DNA from: a virus
Virus record (IMG/VR): IMGVR_UViG_3300042870_001093
Span: 1 to 63,272 of that record
DNA length: 63,272 nucleotides
Direction: 5' to 3' (one strand)
Under the pieces are notes generated by a model that was given only the letters and a program-made list of their open reading frames with translations, did not search any database and was not told the DNA's origin. This document shows positions 47,866 through 55,455 of this stretch, piece after piece. The position numbers were made by a program, and so were the translations under genes. Position 1 is the first letter of the stretch, and every line of letters starts with the position of its first letter.

Positions 47866-48732
47866 ATGACAATAATTACGCAGCCTCCTAAGATCAAGTA
47901 TCTTACCAACAAGGATCTACTAAAAGAAATACATCTCAGCAAGAATACCTATTGCACCTACAGCGATCCTGCATACAGTGACTATGATTTAATCATCCCA
48001 AATTTGTCTAAAATCAATATTAGAACAATTGCCGATGCCAAGAGAAATCGTGCCATCAAGATGGGTAAAAAAGCCCACGAACTTGCACAGTCAGGTGGTA
48101 AAAAGTTTCCTGCCAAAGATTACGAAGTTGACTACAAAAAAATCCTTAAAACTGATGTGGTGTTTAGAGTCATGACCTTTGAACATGTGCCGCTTGCACC
48201 AGGAAGAAAAAAGACCTTGAAGAATACCGCAGATAGTCATGAGAAGGTGAATTTTCCTCCTTTCCAACACTGGAAGTTTGATGAAAATGACAATCTTATA
48301 TTGGTGGGTAAAAGTCATTGGAAAGGTGATTTTGTTACTGGCTCCTTTAACAAAGAGCATGGACAAATGACTAACAATCTAGCCCGCATGTTCTTAAAAT
48401 TATGTGAGCGGTATGCAACTAGAGGCAACGTGCGTGGCTACACTTATAATGACGAAATGCGTGGACAGGCTATTCTACAGCTAACTCAGATTGGTCTACA
48501 GTTTGACGAATCAAAATCTGACAATCCGTTTGCCTACTACACGGCTGCTGTTACAAATTCATTCGTTAGAATTATCAACATTGAAAAACGTAATCAAAAT
48601 ATTCGTGATGATATTTTAGAAATCAATGGCATGAATCCATCATGGACAAGACAGAATGCTTCGGGTAAGCCAGGTGGCGGATACGGACCAGTTAGTACTG
48701 CACCAGTAGACGGGGGTGGAGATTGGGATTGA
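47866..48732 (+). CDS. 55: Late transcription sigma factor gp55
   Basis: 288 residues, longer than T4 gp55 (185). The C-terminal half has the sigma region 2-like features of this family: NLARMFLKLCERYA, GYTYNDEMRGQAILQL, FDESKSDNPFAYYTAAVTN and INIEKRNQNIRDDILE. The N-terminal ~140 residues (PYCTYSDP-like segment YCTYSDPAYSDYDL, VFRVMTFEHVPLAPGRKK, NFPPFQHWKFDEND) are a marine-type extension absent from T4. gp55 binds host RNA polymerase core and recognises the TATAAATA octamer, so it should act on the late promoters listed here. RBS GGAG lies upstream of the ATG. Divergent from the baseplate block. Confidence 0.88.
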   Translation: MTIITQPPKIKYLTNKDLLKEIHLSKNTYCTYSDPAYSDYDLIIPNLSKINIRTIADAKRNRAIKMGKKAHELAQSGGKKFPAKDYEVDYKKILKTDVVFRVMTFEHVPLAPGRKKTLKNTADSHEKVNFPPFQHWKFDENDNLILVGKSHWKGDFVTGSFNKEHGQMTNNLARMFLKLCERYATRGNVRGYTYNDEMRGQAILQLTQIGLQFDESKSDNPFAYYTAAVTNSFVRIINIEKRNQNIRDDILEINGMNPSWTRQNASGKPGGGYGPVSTAPVDGGGDWD

Positions 48733-48758
48733 CCTAGTGATTGTAAATGTGTTACAAT
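48729..48758 (+). promoter_or_regulatory. Sigma70-type promoter TTGACC-N18-TACAAT
   Basis: TTGACC (48729-48734) and TACAAT (48753-48758) each match the bacterial sigma70 consensus at five of six bases, with an 18-base spacer. The -35 box overlaps the TGA stop of gp55. The site is just upstream of the AAGGAG and ATG of gp47, so it would allow early expression of the recombination genes by host polymerase. Confidence 0.55.
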
Positions 48759-48773
48759 AACTAAGGAGATTCT

Positions 48774-49784
48774 ATGTCATTATTCAAAAAAGTAGCCTGC
48801 TTCACTGATATTCATTTCGGATTAAAATCAGGAAGTCGTACGCATAACCAAGACTGCGAAGATTTCGTCTCGTGGTTTTGTGATGTTGCCAAACAGGAAA
48901 ACTGCGAAACTGCAATTTTCCTCGGCGATTGGCATCACAATAGAAACACCACTGATGTTTCGACTATGAACTATACAGTTTCTAATCTAGAGAAGCTGAG
49001 CCAATCATTTGAAAAAGTCTATTTCATTCTAGGCAATCACGACTTGTTCTATAAAGACAAGCGTGAAATTAATTCTATTGAATTCATGCGTCTGTTTCCT
49101 AATATTATTCCTGTTAGAGAACGACTTACTCAAGGCGATGTAACTATTATGCCTTGGCTAGTAGGCGACGAGTGGAAAACTATTCCGGACATCAAAAGCC
49201 GGTATCTGTTTGGTCACTTGGAACTGCCCAGCTTCTACATGAACGCCATGGTACAGATGCCGGATCACGGAACTATTCAATCGGGTCACTTTGCCAATCA
49301 AGAATATGTGTTCACTGGGCACTTTCATAAGCGACAAAACAATAGAAATATACATTATATCGGTAATGCATTTCCTCACAACTATGCCGATGCTGGAGAT
49401 GACGACCGCGGCATGATGATGTTAGAGTGGGGTGGCAAGCCTGAGTTTCGTACTTGGACTGCTCAACCTGTTTATCGCACTTTCAAACTGAGTCAAATTA
49501 TTGATAAACCGGACGAGCTCCTAAGAGAAAAGATGCATTGCCGTGTTACCATTGACCTCCCTATCAGTTTTGAAGAAGCAAACTTTATCAAAGAAACATT
49601 CATGCCGCAATACAAATTGCGTGAGCTTATGTTGATTCCAGAAAAAGTTGAAGTAGATGCACAATCTACTCCTATTGATATCAACTTCGAATCAGTTGAT
49701 ACCATTGTGATGAATCAAATTAATGCCATTGACAGTGATACCTTTGACAAGGCCATGCTGTTGGAGATCTACAATAACCTATGA
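48774..49784 (+). CDS. 47: Recombination endonuclease subunit gp47 (Mre11-like)
   Basis: 336 residues, T4 gp47 size. The metallophosphoesterase motifs are in order: TDIHFG (D12, H14), GDWHH (51-55), GNHD (87-90), and TGHFH (GHFH at 182-185). With gp46 it forms the Mre11-Rad50-type complex that resects DNA ends for recombination-dependent replication. The start has a strong AAGGAG site and its own sigma70-type promoter. The stop overlaps the gp46 start by four bases (ATGA), matching the T4 gene order 47-46. Confidence 0.95.
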   Translation: MSLFKKVACFTDIHFGLKSGSRTHNQDCEDFVSWFCDVAKQENCETAIFLGDWHHNRNTTDVSTMNYTVSNLEKLSQSFEKVYFILGNHDLFYKDKREINSIEFMRLFPNIIPVRERLTQGDVTIMPWLVGDEWKTIPDIKSRYLFGHLELPSFYMNAMVQMPDHGTIQSGHFANQEYVFTGHFHKRQNNRNIHYIGNAFPHNYADAGDDDRGMMMLEWGGKPEFRTWTAQPVYRTFKLSQIIDKPDELLREKMHCRVTIDLPISFEEANFIKETFMPQYKLRELMLIPEKVEVDAQSTPIDINFESVDTIVMNQINAIDSDTFDKAMLLEIYNNL

Positions 49785-51559
49785 TTAAAATCAAAGACCT
49801 AACAGTTAGAAACTTTATGAGCGTGGGCGCACAGACCCAAGCAATTAACTTTGACAAAGGACAACTGACGCTAGTGCTAGGTGAAAACTTAGATCTAGGC
49901 GGTGATGACAGCGGAGCCCGTAATGGTACAGGTAAAACCACTATTATCAATGGCCTTAGCTATGCCATATTTGGTACTGCGTTAACTAACATCAAGAAAG
50001 ATAATCTTGTTAACAAGATCAACAACAAAGGTATGCTGTGTACTGTTAGTTTTGAAAAGGACGGCATTGACTATCGTATCGAGCGTGGCCGGAAACCTAA
50101 CATTTTAAAATTTACTGTTAACGGTCAAGAACAAGAAAGCCTAGATCAAGATGAGAGTCAAGGCGATTCAAGAGAAACACAAAAAGATATTGAAGATGTA
50201 TTCGGTATGTCCCATGACATGTTCAAACATCTTGTGGCTCTTAACACTTACACTGAACCGTTTCTTTCTATGAAGGCTGCGGATCAACGTGCTATCATTG
50301 AACAACTGTTGGGTATTACACAATTAAGTGAAAAGGCAGAAGCTCTTAAAGAACAGATCAAACAGAGCAAAGATAATATTTCCACAGAAAATATAAAACT
50401 TGAAACTATCAAAGCCAGCAATGAACGTATTCAACAGAGTATCGAATCTCTTGAACGCAAACAACGCCTGTGGGAAGAACAACACGAAACTGCTCTTACT
50501 AATTTAACCAAAGCCATTGAAAAATTGTTGGATGTTGAGATTGATGATGAAATTGCCAATCAACGTGCTTTGGTAGAGTGGAACAAAAGTAAAAAAGAAC
50601 GTGATAGCCTAACAGTTCTTGTTGCCAAACAGACTAGTACACTAGAAAGAGAACAGCGAACACTGGAAAAACTAGAAAGAGAATTAATAACTCTTGCAGA
50701 TCACAAGTGTCATAGTTGTGGTCAAGATCTACATGATACCAAACATGATGAAATGATGTCTGCTAAAAGCAAGCAGGTTGAAGAAAGCCAAGGACATTTA
50801 AAAACTCACAGTGAAGAACTCAGTGAACTTAACGAAGCACTTAGTCTAGTTGGTGAATTAGGTCAATGTCCCACAGTGATCTATGACAATCTAGAACAAG
50901 CACTCAATCATAAAAATACTCTAGGCAGTTTAGAGCGTGATTTAGAAATCAAAGTTGCGGAAGATAATCCTTACATTGAACAAATTGAAGAATTACGCAA
51001 TACTGCGGTACAGGAAGTAGACTATGAAGGCTTAAACAAACTAGTGCGTGTTAAAGACCATCAAGAGTTCTTACACAAACTGTTAACTAACAAAGACAGC
51101 TTTATCCGTAAGCGTATTATTGATCAAAATCTAGCCTATCTAAATCAGCGACTGACGTATTATCTCGATAAAATTGGTTTACCGCATCTGGTAGAATTCC
51201 AAAACGATCTAACTGTTATTATTACACAATTAGGACAAGATCTAGACTTTGATAATCTATCACGTGGTGAACGCAATAGGCTTATTTTGTCTATGTCGTG
51301 GGCATTCCGTGATGTATGGGAAAACTTATATCAAGCAATTAATCTGTTATTCATTGACGAACTTGTTGATAGCGGGATGGATGCCAGCGGAGTTGAAAGT
51401 AGTATTGCGGTACTCAAGAAGATGACCCGTGAACGTAATAAGAATGTATTCTTGATCAGTCATAGAGATGATCTAACCAGCCGTGTTAATCATGTGCTCA
51501 AGGTTATTAAAGAAAACGGATTTACCAGCTATTCAAATGATGTGGAGATTGTTGCTTGA
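49781..51559 (+). CDS. 46: Recombination endonuclease subunit gp46 (Rad50-like ATPase)
   Basis: 592 residues. Walker A is GARNGTGKTT at 45-54. A long coiled coil is broken by a zinc hook CHSCG (C310, C313). The ABC signature LSRGERNR and Walker B LLFIDELVD (D526-E527) lie in the C-terminal lobe. This ATPase partners gp47 in processing DNA ends. The gene overlaps gp47 by four bases and the next small gene by four bases (TTGA), so the three are a translational unit. All key residues are present. Confidence 0.95.
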   Translation: MIKIKDLTVRNFMSVGAQTQAINFDKGQLTLVLGENLDLGGDDSGARNGTGKTTIINGLSYAIFGTALTNIKKDNLVNKINNKGMLCTVSFEKDGIDYRIERGRKPNILKFTVNGQEQESLDQDESQGDSRETQKDIEDVFGMSHDMFKHLVALNTYTEPFLSMKAADQRAIIEQLLGITQLSEKAEALKEQIKQSKDNISTENIKLETIKASNERIQQSIESLERKQRLWEEQHETALTNLTKAIEKLLDVEIDDEIANQRALVEWNKSKKERDSLTVLVAKQTSTLEREQRTLEKLERELITLADHKCHSCGQDLHDTKHDEMMSAKSKQVEESQGHLKTHSEELSELNEALSLVGELGQCPTVIYDNLEQALNHKNTLGSLERDLEIKVAEDNPYIEQIEELRNTAVQEVDYEGLNKLVRVKDHQEFLHKLLTNKDSFIRKRIIDQNLAYLNQRLTYYLDKIGLPHLVEFQNDLTVIITQLGQDLDFDNLSRGERNRLILSMSWAFRDVWENLYQAINLLFIDELVDSGMDASGVESSIAVLKKMTRERNKNVFLISHRDDLTSRVNHVLKVIKENGFTSYSNDVEIVA

Positions 51560-51786
51560 GTTCAGAAAGCCATGACAAGATGATTGCTGCTTTTCAGGAA
51601 TATTTTAAGTGGCAAGAACGATTTGAATACAAAGGCTCTGACGAAGCAGGCATTAAGGCACGATATTGGCTATCAGAAATACGTAATGAAGCAAGCGTAA
51701 GGCGCATAGAAATACAGGCAAAAAGAGAAGAACGCAAACAAGCCAGAAAAGGCATGATAGGAAGGCCCAAGAAAATAAGTACCTGA
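51556..51786 (+). CDS. Small basic helical protein downstream of gp46, 76 aa
   Basis: Starts with TTG inside the stop of gp46 (TTGA overlap). It has a helical N-terminal half with DKMIAAFQEYFKWQERFEYKGSDEAGIKARYWLSEIR read in two segments, and a strongly basic C-terminus (KREERKQARKGMIGRPKK). The composition and position suggest a DNA-associated helper of the gp46/gp47 complex, but no family is recognised beyond similarity to hypotheticals I associate with cyanophage genomes at this place. The stop overlaps the next ATG by one base. Confidence 0.75.
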   Translation: MSSESHDKMIAAFQEYFKWQERFEYKGSDEAGIKARYWLSEIRNEASVRRIEIQAKREERKQARKGMIGRPKKIST

Positions 51787-52220
51787 TGACATGGTACTAT
51801 AAGAAGAAAGAAGTTGTTGAAATCTCCGAAGATTACATCGGTTTCGTATATCTTATTACTAATGTCGTCTCTGGGCGCAAGTATATAGGCAAAAAACTAG
51901 CCAAGTTTGCAAAGACCACTTATAAAACAGTAACTTTGAAGAACGGCAAAAAGAAGAAAAAGAAAATTAGAGGCAAAATTGAAAGCGATTGGAAGGACTA
52001 TTATGGTTCTAGCGATGCGCTAACAGCAGACGTACAGGCCTTAGGCAAAGAAAACTTCACCAGAGAAATATTATTCTACTGCAAAAACAAATCAGAATGC
52101 AGCTACATCGAGGCAAGAGAACAATTCAAACACAAAGTTCTAGAATCAACTGACTGGTACAACGGTCACATACAGGTTCGAGTTCACGGCTCACATATCC
52201 TCAAAAAACCCAAAATTTAA
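51786..52220 (+). CDS. GIY-YIG nuclease-like protein, 144 aa
   Basis: The N-terminal GFVYLITN (from G19) and RKYIGKK (YIG at 33-35) correspond to the GIY and YIG strands. A lysine-rich insertion (NGKKKKKKIRGK) follows, then DWKDYYGSS, and a C-terminal helix with candidate catalytic Glu (SYIEAREQFKH) and Asn (DWYNGH). GIY-YIG domains cut DNA in homing endonucleases and repair enzymes. The gene joins the gp46 unit by a one-base overlap. A long structured non-coding stretch lies directly downstream. It could be a homing-type or a repair-type nuclease. Confidence 0.78.
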   Translation: MTWYYKKKEVVEISEDYIGFVYLITNVVSGRKYIGKKLAKFAKTTYKTVTLKNGKKKKKKIRGKIESDWKDYYGSSDALTADVQALGKENFTREILFYCKNKSECSYIEAREQFKHKVLESTDWYNGHIQVRVHGSHILKKPKI

Positions 52221-52239
52221 CAAACACACACCGCCACTA

Positions 52240-52610
52240 GGCTCAATAAATCTAGGCAACAAACTGCCAAATAAGCCCGCACCGGCGTTGTTAGTGTGCC
52301 CTTAAAGCTGGATCTCGGATCGCAGTCAATGGAATTCCCTACTTGGCAGAGGGGTTGTACAGTAGTATCCTTAACAGGACCACGATCGGATATGCCTACA
52401 GAACCGGTTTACTGTACAAGAAAGTATTATATCAAGGCTAAAGATGGGAGAAAAACCCACGGTTGTTGCGCAAGACTGCGTTTGTGTAGCAATCCGCCGT
52501 CATTAATAAGACTTGGCTCGAGGTACCGGATGACCGCCTCTGTAAACGCCATAACGCCGTATGTACTGTGCAACTCGCATAATGCTTCTTAGCCCGCAAG
52601 GGCTAAGTAT
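52240..52610 (+). ncRNA. Candidate structured non-coding RNA
   Basis: This gene-free stretch is more GC-rich than its surroundings and full of perfect inverted repeats. TTGTACAGTA (52355-52364) pairs with TACTGTACAA (52410-52419), enclosing GTATCC/GGATAT (52365-52370 with 52388-52393). TGGG/CCCA is at 52445-52459. A nine-pair helix with one bulge joins 52461-52469 to 52486-52495 and encloses a GCA/TGC hairpin. An eight-pair stem with GCAA tetraloop is at 52588-52607. A 98-codon frame crosses the region, but it has no ribosome-binding site and its codons follow the hairpins. Strand and ends are uncertain. The type is not one I recognise. Confidence 0.5.
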
Positions 52611-52635
52611 GACTGAACAATCTGCATAATACTTA

Positions 52636-52725
52636 AATTGCTTCGCAATTACAATAATCAACACAGTTTAGGAGAAAGAAAATTCGTTGAGCGAAAGCGA
52701 AAACGAATGTGAGCTTCAGCTCACA
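52636..52725 (+). repeat. Cluster of three hairpins in the leader before 52761
   Basis: Three consecutive hairpins: AATTGC/GCAATT (52636-52650), ATTCGTT/AACGAAT (52682-52708) with an inner GCGAAAGC mini-hairpin, and TGTGAGC/GCTCACA with TTCA loop (52708-52725). The first and third are each followed by the same AATTACAATAA string, so hairpin plus tail is a repeated unit. They might stabilise the mRNA, separate transcripts or act as protein-binding sites. None has a terminator-type T-run. Confidence 0.6.
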
Positions 52726-52730
52726 ATTAC

Positions 52731-52738
52731 AATAAATA
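52731..52738 (+). promoter_or_regulatory. Candidate late promoter AATAAATA
   Basis: The octamer lies 22 bases upstream of the ATG at 52761 and immediately downstream of the last hairpin, which would leave the hairpins outside the late transcript. It fits late expression of the two probable head-interior genes. Confidence 0.45.
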
Positions 52739-52760
52739 ACATATCAACCTTCGAGTAAAC

Positions 52761-54233
52761 ATGAGAGTAAGCAATATAATATTTGAACAACATATGATTA
52801 ATTCTAATAAAATCCTATTAGAATCATGTCATGACCTTGATATCGAACAACAGGCAGTTGTTGAAGGTATTTACAACGAGTTACGACCTTTAATCGAAGC
52901 TAGTCTTAGTGCTGATCAAATTAAAACTATATTTGGTAGTATAGAGAAGTCTGCAACTGATGCTGGCGGTAATAGAACCATGCTGGGCAAAGGTGTTGAC
53001 GTAGCTAAAAAAGCTGATGAAGTGGTCAACAACATTGGTAAATGGCTACAGGATACTACTCCAGTTAAGGCATTTGATCAAAAGTTCGATAACTTAAAGA
53101 ATAAAATCAATACCAAGTTTCCAGATAGTAAAATTTTAGATATGATTTCAAATATGGGAATCTATGCTACAAACAATCCTGGAAAGACTGCTGCAATTAT
53201 TGGTGTTCTAACTGCTATTGCTGCCCTAGCAGGCGGGCCAGTAGGCGGTGCTATTGCTGGTCAAGTACTGCGTGGTGCTGTAGAATTACTTAAAGGCGAA
53301 AAATTATCCACTGCCTTAGGCAAAGGTATTAAAACTGCTGCCTATGGTTTCATTGCAGGAAAGACTTTCGAATTGCTAGGCGACGCAATCAAAGGCGGAG
53401 CACAGGTAGTTAAAGATAATCTGTTTCCAAACGCACTTCGTTTAAACATGACTCAGGTCTTTGATGAAGTTGGCGGTGAACTAGGTACTCGCTGGGCTAA
53501 TTTTGAAATTAAAGGACTAGTTGGTAGACCTGAAGACATTAACACAGCTAAAAAATTGTTTGGCGAAGCTGGGCAATATTGGAAAGCCGGAGACTATGAG
53601 CAGAGTGCAGCCACTTGGAAATCACTGGAAGGCTTGATTGCTGACACATTCAACGATAAAGAATACATAGCGCAGATTGCGTCTGATCAAGCTAGTAGAA
53701 CTATGATCAGTCAGGCAGCACAAGCTGCTCAAGAAGCTACTAAATATCTTGGAGCGGCTGCACAGGGTGCAGTAGCTGCCGCAGGAGTTAAAGGTGCTCC
53801 TGCTAAAAAAGAATCTATACAACATCATCAACGTCCCTTAAGTGAAGGACAAGTGTATCTGGTGTTTAAACGAATCACCGAATCGCAACTCAACGAAGGG
53901 CCAGCGGATGCTATCAAGGGTCTGGCTGGCAAGGTCATGAACAAGGCTCGCACAGTTGGCACCAATCTAACAACTAAGATTACTGCTGACAAATTAAATT
54001 CTGCTTGGCAAAAGGCAGGCGCACCCGTTGACAGTGAAGAACTTAAAAAGTTTTTAACCACTCAAGGTGTTGATGCTGCAATAGTAGACGGCGTATATAA
54101 ATCTTTAAAAATCAAGAGTGGTGTTGCAGCCACATCTTTGTATGCACAAGTTAAAACAGATTTAGCAAAACTAGACATGAAAGGCAAACAGCGTCTTTCG
54201 GCTTATCTACAAAAACAATTAGGAACTGCTTAA
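52761..54233 (+). CDS. Probable head-interior or virion protein, 490 aa
   Basis: No named family. It starts MRVSNIIFEQH, is helical, and has a hydrophobic stretch near residues 142-170 (AAIIGVLTAIAALAGGPVGG). The C-terminal third contains ITESQLNEGP and ends in YAQVKTDLAKLD-x-KGKQR, both also present in the next gene. IFE and ITE followed by Q or S fit the T4 prohead protease (gp21) consensus I/L-x-E, so the protein may be processed in the head. The candidate late promoter supports a virion role. Alternatives include a membrane-active ejection protein. It is separated by one base from the next gene. Confidence 0.72.
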   Translation: MRVSNIIFEQHMINSNKILLESCHDLDIEQQAVVEGIYNELRPLIEASLSADQIKTIFGSIEKSATDAGGNRTMLGKGVDVAKKADEVVNNIGKWLQDTTPVKAFDQKFDNLKNKINTKFPDSKILDMISNMGIYATNNPGKTAAIIGVLTAIAALAGGPVGGAIAGQVLRGAVELLKGEKLSTALGKGIKTAAYGFIAGKTFELLGDAIKGGAQVVKDNLFPNALRLNMTQVFDEVGGELGTRWANFEIKGLVGRPEDINTAKKLFGEAGQYWKAGDYEQSAATWKSLEGLIADTFNDKEYIAQIASDQASRTMISQAAQAAQEATKYLGAAAQGAVAAAGVKGAPAKKESIQHHQRPLSEGQVYLVFKRITESQLNEGPADAIKGLAGKVMNKARTVGTNLTTKITADKLNSAWQKAGAPVDSEELKKFLTTQGVDAAIVDGVYKSLKIKSGVAATSLYAQVKTDLAKLDMKGKQRLSAYLQKQLGTA

Positions 54234-54234
54234 A

Positions 54235-55143
54235 ATGAAAATCTCTGAACTCCTCGTGGAAAGTCAACAGTTAGATGAAGGTCCAATTTTAAATAAAATT
54301 GGCTCTGCTGTGGGCAAAGGTGTTGGCGCAGTAGCCAAAGGTGTTGGCGCAGTAGCGGGTGGAGTAGCTGGCCTTGGGTCTGCTGTAAAAAAAGGATTTC
54401 AAGCAGGTAAAGCCACTGTAGGCGGCGCTGGCGATAATGCAGATCCAGCAGCAGATAATAGAAATATATTACAAAAAGTAAGAGACACAATGCCTGGTTC
54501 AAAGGCTACAGCAGCCACAGGTGGTAGCACTGCTCAAACGGCACAAGATTCTCCTGCACCTGCAACAGGTGGCAGCACTGCTCAAACAACACAGCCTCCA
54601 CAATCTACAAATAACAAAGCACCCGCTCAGAATAAATCGACATCAGCATTTGGAAAATTATCTGGGGCCGCCGCAGGACAACCAACCGACAATGCAGCAG
54701 TTAGCGGTGGTACACAGTATGCTCAAGTTAAAGCAAATATTGATAAACTTGACAAGAAAGGTAAACAACGTATTCTACAGTTGTTGCAGAAAGAAGTTGG
54801 CACAGTGCCTGCAACTCCTAAGCCTACACCTGCTAAATCTACCGCAGGTGTTGCGCCAGCAAAACCCGCAGCAGCACCAACAGCAACAACTACTAAACCA
54901 GCATCGGTCCCGGCAGCGCCAGGAAAAGTTTTAAGAAAACCAAGAGCATTACAACAACCAGCTGCTGGAGAAGTGTCAGCTGCTGAACCAGCAGCTACTA
55001 CAAAAAAATCAAGAACAAAAGCAGCTCCAACTCAAGCAGAAATTGATGCTGACCGTGAAAGAATTATGGGAGTAACTAGTGACAGCATTATTAGAACTAG
55101 GCCAATGATGGCAGAAGGTTTTAATTTGGTTAGAAAGCGTTAA
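54235..55143 (+). CDS. Probable head-interior protein, Ala/Pro/Gln-rich, 302 aa
   Basis: It starts MKISELLVESQQLDEGP, a pattern parallel to ITESQLNEGP in the previous gene, with LVE/S as a possible gp21 cleavage site. A Gly/Ala-rich helix-forming region (VGKGVGAVAKGVGAVAGG), a disordered Ala/Thr/Gln/Pro middle and the motif YAQVKANIDKLDKKGKQR (near residue 162) follow. The last part is a basic Pro/Ala/Lys tail. Two copies of a GGSTAQT motif occur near residue 97 and residue 112. This low-complexity, basic composition suits a DNA-associated internal head protein. It ends just before a terminator. Confidence 0.7.
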   Translation: MKISELLVESQQLDEGPILNKIGSAVGKGVGAVAKGVGAVAGGVAGLGSAVKKGFQAGKATVGGAGDNADPAADNRNILQKVRDTMPGSKATAATGGSTAQTAQDSPAPATGGSTAQTTQPPQSTNNKAPAQNKSTSAFGKLSGAAAGQPTDNAAVSGGTQYAQVKANIDKLDKKGKQRILQLLQKEVGTVPATPKPTPAKSTAGVAPAKPAAAPTATTTKPASVPAAPGKVLRKPRALQQPAAGEVSAAEPAATTKKSRTKAAPTQAEIDADRERIMGVTSDSIIRTRPMMAEGFNLVRKR

Positions 55144-55148
55144 TAAAC

Positions 55149-55175
55149 AAAAAGGACTCCTAGGAGTCCTTTTTT
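55149..55175. terminator. Bidirectional intrinsic terminator between convergent genes
   Basis: The palindrome GGACTCCTAGGAGTCC, flanked by an A-run on the left and a T-run on the right, forms a hairpin with a CTAG loop. It can terminate transcription of the + gene ending at 55143 and of the - gene ending at 55177. Confidence 0.9.
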
Positions 55176-55176
55176 A

Positions 55177-55455
55177 TTAGAAGAACGGTAATCCGCTTTT
55201 CTTTGTAGTTTCTAAATTGTCTTTGATAATTTCACTAATGATCGAACGTTCTTCCCAACTCAAAGCCATGGCTTCGTCATAACTCATGCCTCGCATGTAC
55301 CAACATATTTTTAATATGTCTTTTTTTAATTCTCTAGCCTCTTTTTCCAGCTCCGCAATATACAGTAGAATCTCCGGCTGAGGAAGTGTTAAGATCCTAC
55401 CACGAAAAAATTTGTTTGATCCATAGCAATTTCTAATGTGAATTTGTGCTGGCAT
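55177..55455 (-). CDS. Small phage protein overlapping gp26, 92 aa
   Basis: The frame begins inside gp26 and overlaps its last 67 bases, which is unusually long. No better ATG or GTG start exists before the helical core. The core reads LPQPEILLYIAELEKEARELK, then MRGMSYDEAMALSWEERSIISE and ends KKSGLPFF. T4 has the hub assembly gene 51 next to gp26, so an equivalent role is possible, but T4 gp51 is much longer (249 residues) and I see no clear match. The true start may be a non-standard codon in the overlap. Confidence 0.68.
   Translation of the reverse strand: MPAQIHIRNCYGSNKFFRGRILTLPQPEILLYIAELEKEARELKKDILKICWYMRGMSYDEAMALSWEERSIISEIIKDNLETTKKSGLPFF

Noticed and set aside
52296-52592. 98-codon frame, Cys- and Arg-rich
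   Set aside because: No ribosome-binding site, start would be GTG, composition unlike the other phage proteins, and the region is packed with perfect inverted repeats; better explained as structured RNA.
52221-52760. tRNA or tmRNA
   Set aside because: I looked for cloverleaf arms and a CCA-type end in this gap and found none; the helices present do not match these RNAs.
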